From the NCBI RefSeq assembly GCF_002269345.1, contig NZ_CP022889.1, forward strand, positions 1,488,001 through 1,552,000: 64,000 nucleotides of DNA, given 5' to 3'. The DNA comes from Tsuneonella mangrovi. Its GTDB lineage: Bacteria > Pseudomonadota > Alphaproteobacteria > Sphingomonadales > Sphingomonadaceae. The notes under the pieces were generated by a model, which did no database searches, was not told where the DNA came from, and saw only the letters and a list, made by a program, of their open reading frames with translations. The position numbers and the translations under genes were made by a program. This document shows, piece after piece, positions 1-8,221 of this stretch (within the stretch, counting starts at the first letter, position 1; each line of letters starts with the position of its first letter).

Positions 1-261
1 CTCGCCGGCACCCTGATCAGCGTGGTCTGTGTGCTCGCTTTCATCGTGTTGATGCACCGCGCCGAGAACGGCCATGACGGCCATATGGCGTGGTACTGGT
101 GGGTGGTATTGGCCATCTTCAGCGCCTTTTGTTTCTACATCATCGCGCAAGCTCAGCTCAGCGCCTATTTGTTGCTCCTTGTGCTGCTGGTGCTTGGATA
201 CGGGCTTTATTATATCGCCCGCCGGGACGAAGTGATCGCGCCCGAGCCCGAATTCGACTAG
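1..261 (+). CDS. C-terminal part of a membrane protein (partial)
   Basis: The reading frame is open from the first base of the window, so the true start lies upstream. The visible 86 residues contain about three hydrophobic segments (around residues 4-17, 29-43 and 49-66) and end in a short acidic tail with two Glu-Pro pairs. This is the end of a multi-pass inner-membrane protein. I do not recognise the family from this fragment. It is followed by about 150 bp without a gene. Confidence 0.6.
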   Translation, partial: LAGTLISVVCVLAFIVLMHRAENGHDGHMAWYWWVVLAIFSAFCFYIIAQAQLSAYLLLLVLLVLGYGLYYIARRDEVIAPEPEFD

Positions 262-411
262 GCGGCCATAGACACCCCCCTTGCCAGGCGCTTGTGAGCG
301 ACATCTCTCGCGCGTCCTCGACGAAGCCGACGCACTCGCCTGACGGGAATGGGATTGGGCGTGTCATACAACAGTGATACCGTTCACGCCCGGATACGAA
401 GGAGAGGATTG

Positions 412-1176
412 ATGCGAAACCAGCTCGCGATTGCGCTTGTTGCAGCTCTTTGCGGTTGCGCTTCGCTCCCGCCGGTCCAAACCGATCATCTCGCGCTGAC
501 GACCGACGAGTACCAGACCCTCATCGACGCCGCGCACAGACCTGCGGCAGACGTCGCGCGTGACGTCGATCGCAAGCCCGCCGAGCTGATGCAATTTGCC
601 GAAATCCTGCCTGGCGAAAAGGTTGGCGACGAGATGATGGGCGGAGGATACCTGACCCGTGTCGAAGCGGCCGTGGTTGGGCCGAAGGGCCACGTCTATG
701 CCTACCAGCCCGACGAATTCATCGCCTTCCGCGCGGCCTATGCCGACGATCAGAAGGCAATTGCCGCCGCCCTGGCGAATGTCACCGCTGTCAACGGCCC
801 GCTTTTGGCGCAGCCATACCCGGTTCCGCTCGACACGATCATCACGGTGCAGAACTTCCACGATCTCTATCTCAAGGACCGGCCTCCCGGGACGCCCGAG
901 AAGGTCGCCGCGAACATGTTTGCCGCGCTCAAGCCGGGCGGCACGCTGGTGGTGGTCGATCACCGGGCAAACCCGGGAGACACCAACTCTCCGAACGAGT
1001 TTCACCGGATAGAGAAGGATCGGGTCATCAAGGTCGTCGAAGCGGCGGGTTTCAAGCTCGATGCTGAAAGCGACATGTACGCCAATCCGCAGGATCCACA
1101 CGATATCTCGGTGTTCAACAAGGCGATCCGGGGACACACCGACCAGTTCGCCCTGCGGTTTCGCAAGCCCGGCTAG
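412..1176 (+). CDS. methyltransferase-like lipoprotein
   Basis: A 254-residue protein. The start at 412 follows a GGAGAGG ribosome binding site; the frame is open upstream to 349 but that part is not protein-like. The N-terminus is a lipoprotein signal with lipobox LCGC at about residues 13-16, so the product is probably anchored in the envelope. The body resembles the class I SAM-dependent methyltransferase fold of the small periplasmic 'predicted methyltransferase' family: an early segment ending in MMGGGYLT (weak SAM-loop resemblance), a QNFHDLY segment, and LKPGGTLVVVDH, a typical post-motif strand. Substrate unknown. A periplasmic SAM enzyme would be odd, so a binding or vestigial role is possible. 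Confidence 0.7.
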   Translation: MRNQLAIALVAALCGCASLPPVQTDHLALTTDEYQTLIDAAHRPAADVARDVDRKPAELMQFAEILPGEKVGDEMMGGGYLTRVEAAVVGPKGHVYAYQPDEFIAFRAAYADDQKAIAAALANVTAVNGPLLAQPYPVPLDTIITVQNFHDLYLKDRPPGTPEKVAANMFAALKPGGTLVVVDHRANPGDTNSPNEFHRIEKDRVIKVVEAAGFKLDAESDMYANPQDPHDISVFNKAIRGHTDQFALRFRKPG

Positions 1177-1302
1177 CACCCGAATCCGGTGCAGCACCAA
1201 AGCATGATGTCGCGCGGAGGACACTTTTCATCGCCGCGCGCTTGCCGAAATCGTGCTCCACGTTAAGCCTGTGCAAACCATAAGGGAGTAACGCCGGGGG
1301 TC

Positions 1303-2331
1303 ATGGGAATCGGATCGCACTTTGGCCGGTGGACGGCTGGCCTCGCATTGGGCTTCGGCCTCGCCTTCAGCACTGCCTTGCCGGCACATGCCAGCGGGGC
1401 GTCGAGCGTCGACCAGGCGTTCGACCAGATCCTCGGCACCGACATGCGCGCACCGCGCACGTTCGACCTCCAGTTCAATACTCCGCTCGAACAGCTCGTC
1501 GGCCAAATCGCCGATGGCTCCAAGGGACGGATCGGAGTGGCCGCGGTCGACCTTGCAACCGGCGAACAGGTCTCCGTGCTGGGTGACCAGCGCTTCCCGA
1601 TGGCCAGCACCAGCAAGATCGCGATCGCCGCAACCTTCATGCAAGGGGTCGAGGATGGGCGCTGGACGCTCACAAGCGAATTCCCGATGATGGTTCCGGT
1701 CCGTTCGGAACCGTTTTCGTCGGCTGTCGCCCCGGTTCGGCCCGGCAGGTATTACCAAGCGGTCGACCTGATCGAGATGATGATCACGCGCTCGAACAAC
1801 GAAGCAGCCGATGCCTTGCTCAAGGTGGTCGGCGGCCCCAAGGCGGTCAACGCCTGGGTCCACGCCCACGGGGTCGAGAATTTCCATATCGACCGCGATA
1901 TCGCCACGCTGGTGCGCGATGATGGGGCAGTCGATCCGGCGAGCCACATCGAAACCCGCGATTCCGCCACGCCCAAGGCAATGGTGAAGCTGCTGACCGA
2001 CCTCTACCAGGGCAAGGTGCTGAGCGATTCCAGCCGCCAGGTCATCCTCGGCGCGATGGAGCGCTGCCGCACCGGCGTGCGCCGGATCAAAGCGCTGCTG
2101 CCCGACGACGCGATCGTCGCGCACAAGACCGGATCGCTGCACAACACCTCGAGCGACATCGGCTTGGTCAAGGCACCCAACGGCCATACCATCGCGGTGG
2201 CGATCTATGTCACCGGGCAAGGCTCGCGGCTGGCTCGCGAATCCAAGATCGCACATATCGCGCTGACGCTTTATGACGGATACACCGGCGAAACCGACAG
2301 CGGTCGCCAGTATGCGTCTGCCAACTACTGA
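1303..2331 (+). CDS. class A beta-lactamase-fold serine hydrolase
   Basis: A 342-residue protein with a Sec-type signal peptide ending near AHA (about residue 30), so it is exported. Class A landmarks are visible: STSK with nucleophile Ser102 and Lys105, SNN at 164-166 (the usual SDN with Asp replaced by Asn), and KTG at 275-277. The omega-loop region aligns best through RDSATP to the RDTTMP of class A enzymes, and I then see no clear equivalent of the general base Glu166. It may be a divergent beta-lactamase or a related serine hydrolase acting on cell-wall peptides. It is monocistronic, and a hairpin lies downstream, oriented for the opposite strand. Confidence 0.8.
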   Translation: MGIGSHFGRWTAGLALGFGLAFSTALPAHASGASSVDQAFDQILGTDMRAPRTFDLQFNTPLEQLVGQIADGSKGRIGVAAVDLATGEQVSVLGDQRFPMASTSKIAIAATFMQGVEDGRWTLTSEFPMMVPVRSEPFSSAVAPVRPGRYYQAVDLIEMMITRSNNEAADALLKVVGGPKAVNAWVHAHGVENFHIDRDIATLVRDDGAVDPASHIETRDSATPKAMVKLLTDLYQGKVLSDSSRQVILGAMERCRTGVRRIKALLPDDAIVAHKTGSLHNTSSDIGLVKAPNGHTIAVAIYVTGQGSRLARESKIAHIALTLYDGYTGETDSGRQYASANY

Positions 2332-2372
2332 GCGACCGCGACGAAAACCGAATTTCGATTGGGCACGAAAAA

Positions 2373-2401
2373 AGGGCGGCACCTACCGGCACCGCCCTTG
2401 A
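2373..2401 (-). terminator. intrinsic terminator of the small lipoprotein gene
   Basis: An 8-bp stem (AAGGGCGG paired with CCGCCCTT) with an imperfect inner part lies between the two convergent genes. The run of A on the plus strand just left of it (2368-2373) is a T-tract on the minus strand, so it serves the lipoprotein gene at 2434-2628. It may also block read-through between the converging units. Confidence 0.7.
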
Positions 2402-2433
2402 ACGTTTTAGCGGTTTGGCCGCCGAACGGCTGC

Positions 2434-2628
2434 TTACTGGGCAGCTGCGTCCGAAGCCATGTCCGAAGCGCCGTCCGAAGCGGTGTTGGCCATCGCGTCG
2501 GCATTGGCCGAGGTGTCAGCCATCGCCGAATCGGCGGTGGTGGCGGCAGCGTCCTGGGTCTTTTCCGAGCAGGCGGCGACCGAGAGGGCAGCACCGGCAA
2601 CAGCGGCGGCGAGAAGAATCTTACGCAT
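2434..2628 (-). CDS. small Ala/Asp-rich lipoprotein
   Basis: A 64-residue protein with a lipoprotein signal peptide and lipobox SVAAC (Cys20). The mature part is about 45 residues made almost only of Ala, Asp, Ser, Thr and Met, with loose repeats of the type A-D/S-x-A-M-A. It has no visible folded domain and would be a short, flexible, acidic lipid-anchored peptide. A strong terminator follows directly. It is divergent from polA across a 216-bp gap. Such short lipoproteins are common and mostly uncharacterised in sphingomonads; function unknown. Confidence 0.75.
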   Translation of the reverse strand: MRKILLAAAVAGAALSVAACSEKTQDAAATTADSAMADTSANADAMANTASDGASDMASDAAAQ

Positions 2629-2844
2629 AATTCGATGTTCCTTTGAACAGCGTCATAACAATAGCTCGGCTCAAGGCCGTGCGGCTTGCGGGAATAATGG
2701 CCAAATTGTGGCGAAGCAAGCGGATTTGAACATTCCGGCCTGAATTTGGCCGCAATTTGCCTCGGAATTGCCGGATTCCTGCCATTCTCGAGCAAAGATT
2801 ATTTCCGGCTGACCGGACACCCAAGCGCTGCTAGCAATCGGGTA

Positions 2845-5700
2845 ATGGCAGACAAGCAGCACCTCTATCTCGTCGACGGATCGGCCTACATTTTCCGGGC
2901 CTATCACCGCCTGCCGCCGCTGACCGATCCGCAAGGGACACCGGTCGGTGCCGTCTACGGCTACACCACGATGCTGTGGAAGCTGGCCGACGACCTGCAC
3001 AAGGCCGACGGCCCCACGCACCTCGCGGTCATTCTCGATGCGTCGGGCCACAGCTTCCGCAACGACCTCTACGACCAGTACAAGGCGAACCGCCCCGAGG
3101 CGCCGGAGGACTTGAAGCCGCAGTTCCCGCTGATCCGCGATGCCACCCGGGCATTCAGCCTGCCTTGCATTGAGGAGCAGGGTCTCGAGGCCGACGATCT
3201 TATCGCTAGCTACGCCAAGGAAGCGACCCGGCGCGGGTGGGATGTCACGATCGTCAGCTCGGACAAGGACCTGATGCAGCTGGTCGGTCGCTGCGCCGAA
3301 CCGCACGACGGCATCGACGGCGGCTGCATCGACATGCTCGACACGATGAAGAACCAGCGGATCGAGATCCCCGAGGTGGTCGAGAAGTTCGGCGTGCCGC
3401 CAGAGCTCGTCGGCGACGTGCTGGCGCTGATGGGCGACAGCGCCGACAATATTCCCGGGATCTACGGTGTTGGGCCAAAGACCGCGACCAAGCTCATCCA
3501 GGAGCACGGCTCGCTGACCGCGGCGCTCGATGCCGCGCCCGATATGAAGCCCAGCAAGCTGCGCGAACGGCTGATCGAGGGCCGCGAAATGGCGGAGCTC
3601 AGCCGCGTGTTGGTGACGCTAAAGGACGATTGCGAACTGCCGCTGCCGCTCGATGCGTTCAAGCTGGACGCGGTGCCCAAGGAGCCGCTCGCAGCGTTTC
3701 TTGAGAAGCATGGCTTCACCAGCCTTTTGAGGCGCCTTGGCGATGGCCGTGGCAGCCCTGAACGCCGAACCGACCTCAACCCGGCGAAACAGGAAACTGC
3801 CGGAGCGCCGGCTACGCCCGACGGCAATCGCCAGCCTCTCCCCGACATGCCCCCGGTCGACCGTTCGGTCTATGCCTGCGTCCAGACCGAAGCGGCGCTG
3901 ATGGACTGGGTCGAGCGTGCCTATGCCGCCCGGCTGGTGGCGGTCGATACCGAGACCAGCGCGCTCGACGCAATTTCGGCGGACCTCGTCGGGGTCAGTC
4001 TCGCGGTCGGGCCGAACGAGGCGTGCTACATCCCGCTGGGCCACGGCGGGACGGACATGTTCGCCGAAAAGCCCGAGCAAGTGCCGCTCGCCACCGCGGT
4101 CGCGCTGCTCAAGCCGCTGCTCGAGAGCGACGCGGTGCTCAAGGTCGGGCAGAACATCAAGTACGACCTCAACGTACTCGCGCGCCACGGCATCGCGGTC
4201 AGCCCGATCGAGGACACGATGATCGTCAGCTTCGCGCTCGACGCCGGGCGCGGGATGGAGGGGATCGGTGGCGGCCACGGAATGGACGAGCTGTCGGTCC
4301 GCCACCTCGGCCACACCCCGCTGGCGTTCAAGGACGTGTGCGGCACCGGCAAGAAAGCCATTCCTTTCGGCGAAGTACCGCTCGACCGCGCGACAGAATA
4401 CGCCGCAGAGGATGCCGATGTTACTTGGCGGCTCTATAAGCACCTCAAGCCGCGCCTCGCAGCCGAGAGCGGGACGCGGATTTACGAGCGGGTCGACCGC
4501 CCGCTGATACCGGTGGTCGCGCAGATGGAGCGCGAAGGAATCAAGGTCGACCGGGCGGCACTCGCGCGATTGAGCGAGGAATTCGCCGCCCAGATCGGTA
4601 TGCTCGAGAAGCAGGTCCACCAGCTGGCCGGCGAAGAGTTCACAGTCGGCAGCCCCAAGCAGCTGGGCGATATCCTGTTCGACAAGCTCGGCTACAAGGG
4701 CGGCAAGAAGGGCAAGAGCGGGCAATATTCGACCGACCAGTCGGTGCTCGAGAAGCTCGCTGGCGAGGGTGCGGAGATCGCCGAAAAGGTGCTCGAATGG
4801 CGCCAGTTGTCGAAGCTCAAAAGCACCTACACCGATGCGCTGCAGGCGGCGATCAATCCTGACACGGGCCGGGTGCATACCAGCTACAGTCTCGTCGGCG
4901 CGCAGACTGGGCGATTGAGCTCGACCGACCCGAACTTGCAGAATATCCCGATCCGCACCGAGATCGGCCGCCAGATCCGCGAAGCGTTCGTGGCCGAGGA
5001 AGGCAACGTCCTGCTGGCCGCCGACTATTCGCAGATCGAATTGCGGCTGGCAGCACACATGGCCGACGTGCCTTCGCTCAAGGAGGCATTCGCCGCCGGT
5101 GAAGACATCCACGCGCGCACGGCGCAGGAGATGTACGGCGAAGTTACCCGCGATACCCGCGCCGCAGCCAAGACGATCAACTTCGCCATCCTTTACGGCA
5201 TCAGCCGCTGGGGGCTTGCGGGCCGGCTGGGGATCGAGCCCGACGAAGCGCAGGCGATGATCGACCGCTATTTCGAGCGCTTCCCCGGCATCCAGAAGTA
5301 CATCGTCCACACGCTGGAGGGCGTTCGCGAGCGCGGCTATTCGGAGACATTGTTCGGCCGCAAGACGTGGTTTCCGCGGATCGATTCGAAGAACCAGGCA
5401 GAACGCCAGGGCAGCGAACGCGCGGCGATCAATGCCCCGATCCAGGGCACCAGCGCGGACATCATCAAGCGTGCGATGGCGCGGATGCTGCCTGCTCTCG
5501 CCGATGCCGGGCTGGGTCATGTGCGGATGCTGCTGCAGGTCCACGACGAACTGGTGTTCGAACTGCCCGAAGGCGACGTTGAGCGCGCCAGCCCGGTGAT
5601 CGAACGGGTCATGGCCGAAGCCGCGCTGCCTGCAGTCAAGCTGACGGTCCCGCTGGGGATCGAAATCGGTACCGGCAAGAGCTGGGGGGCCGCGCACTGA
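2845..5700 (+). CDS. polA: DNA polymerase I
   Basis: A 951-residue family A polymerase used in Okazaki fragment processing and excision repair. I chose ATG 2845 (MADKQHLYLVDGSAYIF), where family similarity begins; the frame stays open another 33 codons upstream. Order of domains: 5'-3' exonuclease (about residues 1-290), 3'-5' exonuclease (about 340-540; Asp368-Glu370 in VDTETS) and polymerase (about 560-951). Polymerase motif A DYSQIELR starts at Asp727, the O-helix has R..K..F..YG, and motif C QVHDELVFE contains His900-Asp901-Glu902. All three activities look intact. It is followed 41 bp later by a histidine kinase gene on the same strand. Confidence 0.97.
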   Translation: MADKQHLYLVDGSAYIFRAYHRLPPLTDPQGTPVGAVYGYTTMLWKLADDLHKADGPTHLAVILDASGHSFRNDLYDQYKANRPEAPEDLKPQFPLIRDATRAFSLPCIEEQGLEADDLIASYAKEATRRGWDVTIVSSDKDLMQLVGRCAEPHDGIDGGCIDMLDTMKNQRIEIPEVVEKFGVPPELVGDVLALMGDSADNIPGIYGVGPKTATKLIQEHGSLTAALDAAPDMKPSKLRERLIEGREMAELSRVLVTLKDDCELPLPLDAFKLDAVPKEPLAAFLEKHGFTSLLRRLGDGRGSPERRTDLNPAKQETAGAPATPDGNRQPLPDMPPVDRSVYACVQTEAALMDWVERAYAARLVAVDTETSALDAISADLVGVSLAVGPNEACYIPLGHGGTDMFAEKPEQVPLATAVALLKPLLESDAVLKVGQNIKYDLNVLARHGIAVSPIEDTMIVSFALDAGRGMEGIGGGHGMDELSVRHLGHTPLAFKDVCGTGKKAIPFGEVPLDRATEYAAEDADVTWRLYKHLKPRLAAESGTRIYERVDRPLIPVVAQMEREGIKVDRAALARLSEEFAAQIGMLEKQVHQLAGEEFTVGSPKQLGDILFDKLGYKGGKKGKSGQYSTDQSVLEKLAGEGAEIAEKVLEWRQLSKLKSTYTDALQAAINPDTGRVHTSYSLVGAQTGRLSSTDPNLQNIPIRTEIGRQIREAFVAEEGNVLLAADYSQIELRLAAHMADVPSLKEAFAAGEDIHARTAQEMYGEVTRDTRAAAKTINFAILYGISRWGLAGRLGIEPDEAQAMIDRYFERFPGIQKYIVHTLEGVRERGYSETLFGRKTWFPRIDSKNQAERQGSERAAINAPIQGTSADIIKRAMARMLPALADAGLGHVRMLLQVHDELVFELPEGDVERASPVIERVMAEAALPAVKLTVPLGIEIGTGKSWGAAH

Positions 5701-5741
5701 GCGCGGTTGGCATCGAACTTGGCCCGACATAGGCTCGATCG

Positions 5742-7070
5742 ATGAGCGAACCATCAGACGGGATGGCGATGGCCCGCGACGCCCTGCGTCGGTTTGTCCG
5801 CCAGTGGGGCAACCTGTTCGTGTTCGCAGTCATCGCCGCGGCGCTGATCGGGGCGGTCATGCTGATCTTCCAGACAGTCGAAGCCGAACGGCACGAGCGC
5901 GAACAGGTCCAGCGCACCAACCTCGTCCTGCTCCAGCTGCGCAACATCAGCCGGGCCGCGCTGAGCGCGGAGACCGGCCAGCGCGGCTACGTCATCACGC
6001 TCGACCGGCGTTACCTCGGCCCGTATCTCTCGGCCAAGGACACCTACCGCCCCGCGATCGCCCGTTTGCGCGAACTGCTCGGCCCCGGGATGACCCCGCG
6101 CCAGAGCGAACTGGTCGACCAGATCCAGACGCTTGCCGATGCCAAGTTCGCTGAAATGAACCAGACAGTGAAGCTGGTCGACACGCGCGACCTGCTGGGC
6201 GCGCGAGCGCTGATCCTGAGCGACGAAGGTCTCGAGTCGATGGGCCGCTTGAAGCTCGCGATCCGCGAGATGGAGGATATCGAGCAGCAGATCCTCAGCA
6301 CTGCCACTGCCGACACCGCGCGCGCGGAAGGGCGCGTGATGCCGCTTCTCAGCGGCTTGCTGATCCTGCTCACGGTCGCGCTTGTGTTCGGCTACCTGCT
6401 GGTCGGCCGGACCGCGAAAGCCGAGGCCGAAGCGGCACAGGCTGCGGCGCTCGCCGAAGCACGCGACCGCGCGGACCTGCTCGCGCGCGAACTCAACCAC
6501 CGAGTGAAGAACCTGTTCGCTGTGATCCTCGCGATCGTCCGGATGGGAGCGCGCAGCGCACCCGAAGCAAAACCGGTGACCGACGGGATTGCCGACCGGA
6601 TCCACGCGTTGCTGACCGCACACGAAGTAACCCAGGGGCTGGGCGCAACCTCTGCCCCGCAGCTCCGCGAATTAGTCGAAACGACCGTCAAGCCATATCT
6701 CGCGAGCGACCGCGAAGCCCATCTGGACGGTGCGGCAATCGCACTCGACGCCCGCCAGGTGACACCGCTCGGCCTCGTCCTCCACGAACTGACGACAAAC
6801 GCCGTGAAATACGGCTGTTGGGCGGTTGGGGGCCTGCTGACCGTGCGTTGGCACCTCGAAGACGGCGAAGTGCGCATCGCGTGGATCGAGCAGGGCATGG
6901 CCGACGATCAGCGCGCCGCGCGCGAGGCAGCCGCGTCGAACGAGCCCGAACGCAAAGGCTTCGGCAGCCTGCTGATCACCAGCGCCGCCCGGCAATTGGG
7001 CGGCAGCATCGAGCGCGACTTCGCCCCTTCCGGTCTTGAGGTGACAATTGCTTTCCCTGCCTCGAATTAG
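5742..7070 (+). CDS. membrane sensor histidine kinase, HWE family
   Basis: A 442-residue inner-membrane sensor. Two membrane segments (about residues 25-46 and 205-226) enclose a helical periplasmic region that looks like a CHASE3-type sensor (RGYVITLDRRYL near residue 85). The cytoplasmic part starts with a short coiled linker, then the phosphoacceptor ELNHRVKN with His253, the N-box LVLHELTTNAVKYG, the WIE tripeptide that defines HWE kinases, and a GFGSLLI G-box. HWE kinases feed the general stress response (PhyR/EcfG) or light and motility circuits in alphaproteobacteria. No cognate response regulator lies adjacent, so the partner is unknown. Confidence 0.85.
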   Translation: MSEPSDGMAMARDALRRFVRQWGNLFVFAVIAAALIGAVMLIFQTVEAERHEREQVQRTNLVLLQLRNISRAALSAETGQRGYVITLDRRYLGPYLSAKDTYRPAIARLRELLGPGMTPRQSELVDQIQTLADAKFAEMNQTVKLVDTRDLLGARALILSDEGLESMGRLKLAIREMEDIEQQILSTATADTARAEGRVMPLLSGLLILLTVALVFGYLLVGRTAKAEAEAAQAAALAEARDRADLLARELNHRVKNLFAVILAIVRMGARSAPEAKPVTDGIADRIHALLTAHEVTQGLGATSAPQLRELVETTVKPYLASDREAHLDGAAIALDARQVTPLGLVLHELTTNAVKYGCWAVGGLLTVRWHLEDGEVRIAWIEQGMADDQRAAREAAASNEPERKGFGSLLITSAARQLGGSIERDFAPSGLEVTIAFPASN

Positions 7071-7128
7071 CGCATGATGTCTGCCAGGGCCCTTGCCACC
7101 ACCGACCGGCATCCATAGGTCTCCCGCC

Positions 7129-8205
7129 ATGTTCCGCGAACTCGACCTGACCCGATACACCCTCGACCTGCCTGCCTTGATCCATGCGGTCTCCTATGTC
7201 GTGCTGGCGGTCGCTGCCTCGTTGCTGATCCATTCTGCCGTATTTGCCTTGTTGAGGCGGATCGCCGCACGAACCGAAACCGGTGCGGACGATCTCGTTG
7301 TCGCAAAACTGCATGCCCCCAGTCGCTGGGCGATACTGGCGGTCGGGATTTCGCTGGTGGCGCAGGTCGATTCCTGGGTGGCCTACTTTTGGCTGGGCGT
7401 CAGCAAGTTCGTGGTCCCCGCGCTGCTCGGCTGGATGGCCTTCGCAATCGTCCGCGCATTCGCGCTCGTGCTCGATATTCGGGCGGAAGCGCAAGAGGAA
7501 CTCGCCGCAGCGCGCAGCCAACGCACACGGATCGCGATCCTTTCGCGCACCGCCACCTTCATCATCGTGTTCATCACTGTCGGCCTGATGCTTCTGGGGA
7601 TCCCCGGCGTGCGCCAGGTCGGGGTCACGCTGATGGCCTCTGCGGGCCTGGCCGCGCTGGCAGTGGGCGCGGCGGCACAGCCGGCTCTCAAGTCGCTCAT
7701 CGCCGGCCTGCAGATGGCGATCACCGAGCCAGTGCGGATCGGCGATCTTGTGGTGGTCGACGGGTTCACCGGGCGGATCGAGGAAATCCGCATGAGCTTC
7801 GTGGTCGTGCGGATGTGGGACGAACGCGCCGCGATCGTGCCGACCAGTCGCCTGCTCGATACCAGCTTCGAAAACTGGTCACGCGTCAGCGAAAAACTGT
7901 CAGGGCCGGTTTTCCTGCACTTAGACCCGGCGACCGAGGTCGCGCCGATCCGCGCCGAGTTTGAGCGGTTCCTCGAGCAGCAACCCGAATGGGACCACCG
8001 CATGGGCACGCTGGTAATGACCGAAGCCCACCCCGAAAGCATCGAGCTACGGCTTGGCATGAGTTCCAACTCGATCGGCGACCTGTTCGCGCTGCGAAGC
8101 AGGGTTCGCGAACACATGCTCGACTGGCTACGGCGGGAAATGCCCGATGCGCTGCTGCGACACCGGCTGGAGGTCGAGGCGGCAAACGCCCGCGTGAGAC
8201 CCTGA
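7129..8205 (+). CDS. MscS-family mechanosensitive channel
   Basis: A 358-residue membrane protein. The start at 7129 (MFRELDLTRY) is where hydrophobic protein-like sequence begins. About four membrane helices fill residues 15-185; the last one is Gly/Ala-rich (around LMASAGLAALAVGAAAQ), as in the MscS pore helix TM3. The beta domain follows, with RIGDLVVVDGFTGRIEEI and an IVPTSRLLDTSFENWSR segment. It probably opens on membrane tension or adjusts ion flow during osmotic downshift. It is convergent with the AAA ATPase gene, with a 16-bp gap. Confidence 0.9.
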   Translation: MFRELDLTRYTLDLPALIHAVSYVVLAVAASLLIHSAVFALLRRIAARTETGADDLVVAKLHAPSRWAILAVGISLVAQVDSWVAYFWLGVSKFVVPALLGWMAFAIVRAFALVLDIRAEAQEELAAARSQRTRIAILSRTATFIIVFITVGLMLLGIPGVRQVGVTLMASAGLAALAVGAAAQPALKSLIAGLQMAITEPVRIGDLVVVDGFTGRIEEIRMSFVVVRMWDERAAIVPTSRLLDTSFENWSRVSEKLSGPVFLHLDPATEVAPIRAEFERFLEQQPEWDHRMGTLVMTEAHPESIELRLGMSSNSIGDLFALRSRVREHMLDWLRREMPDALLRHRLEVEAANARVRP

Positions 8206-8221
8206 TCCCGAGAGAATCCGG

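Noticed and set aside
3619-5754. 711-codon frame opposite polA
   Set aside because: Antisense shadow of a gene whose polymerase motifs are all intact.
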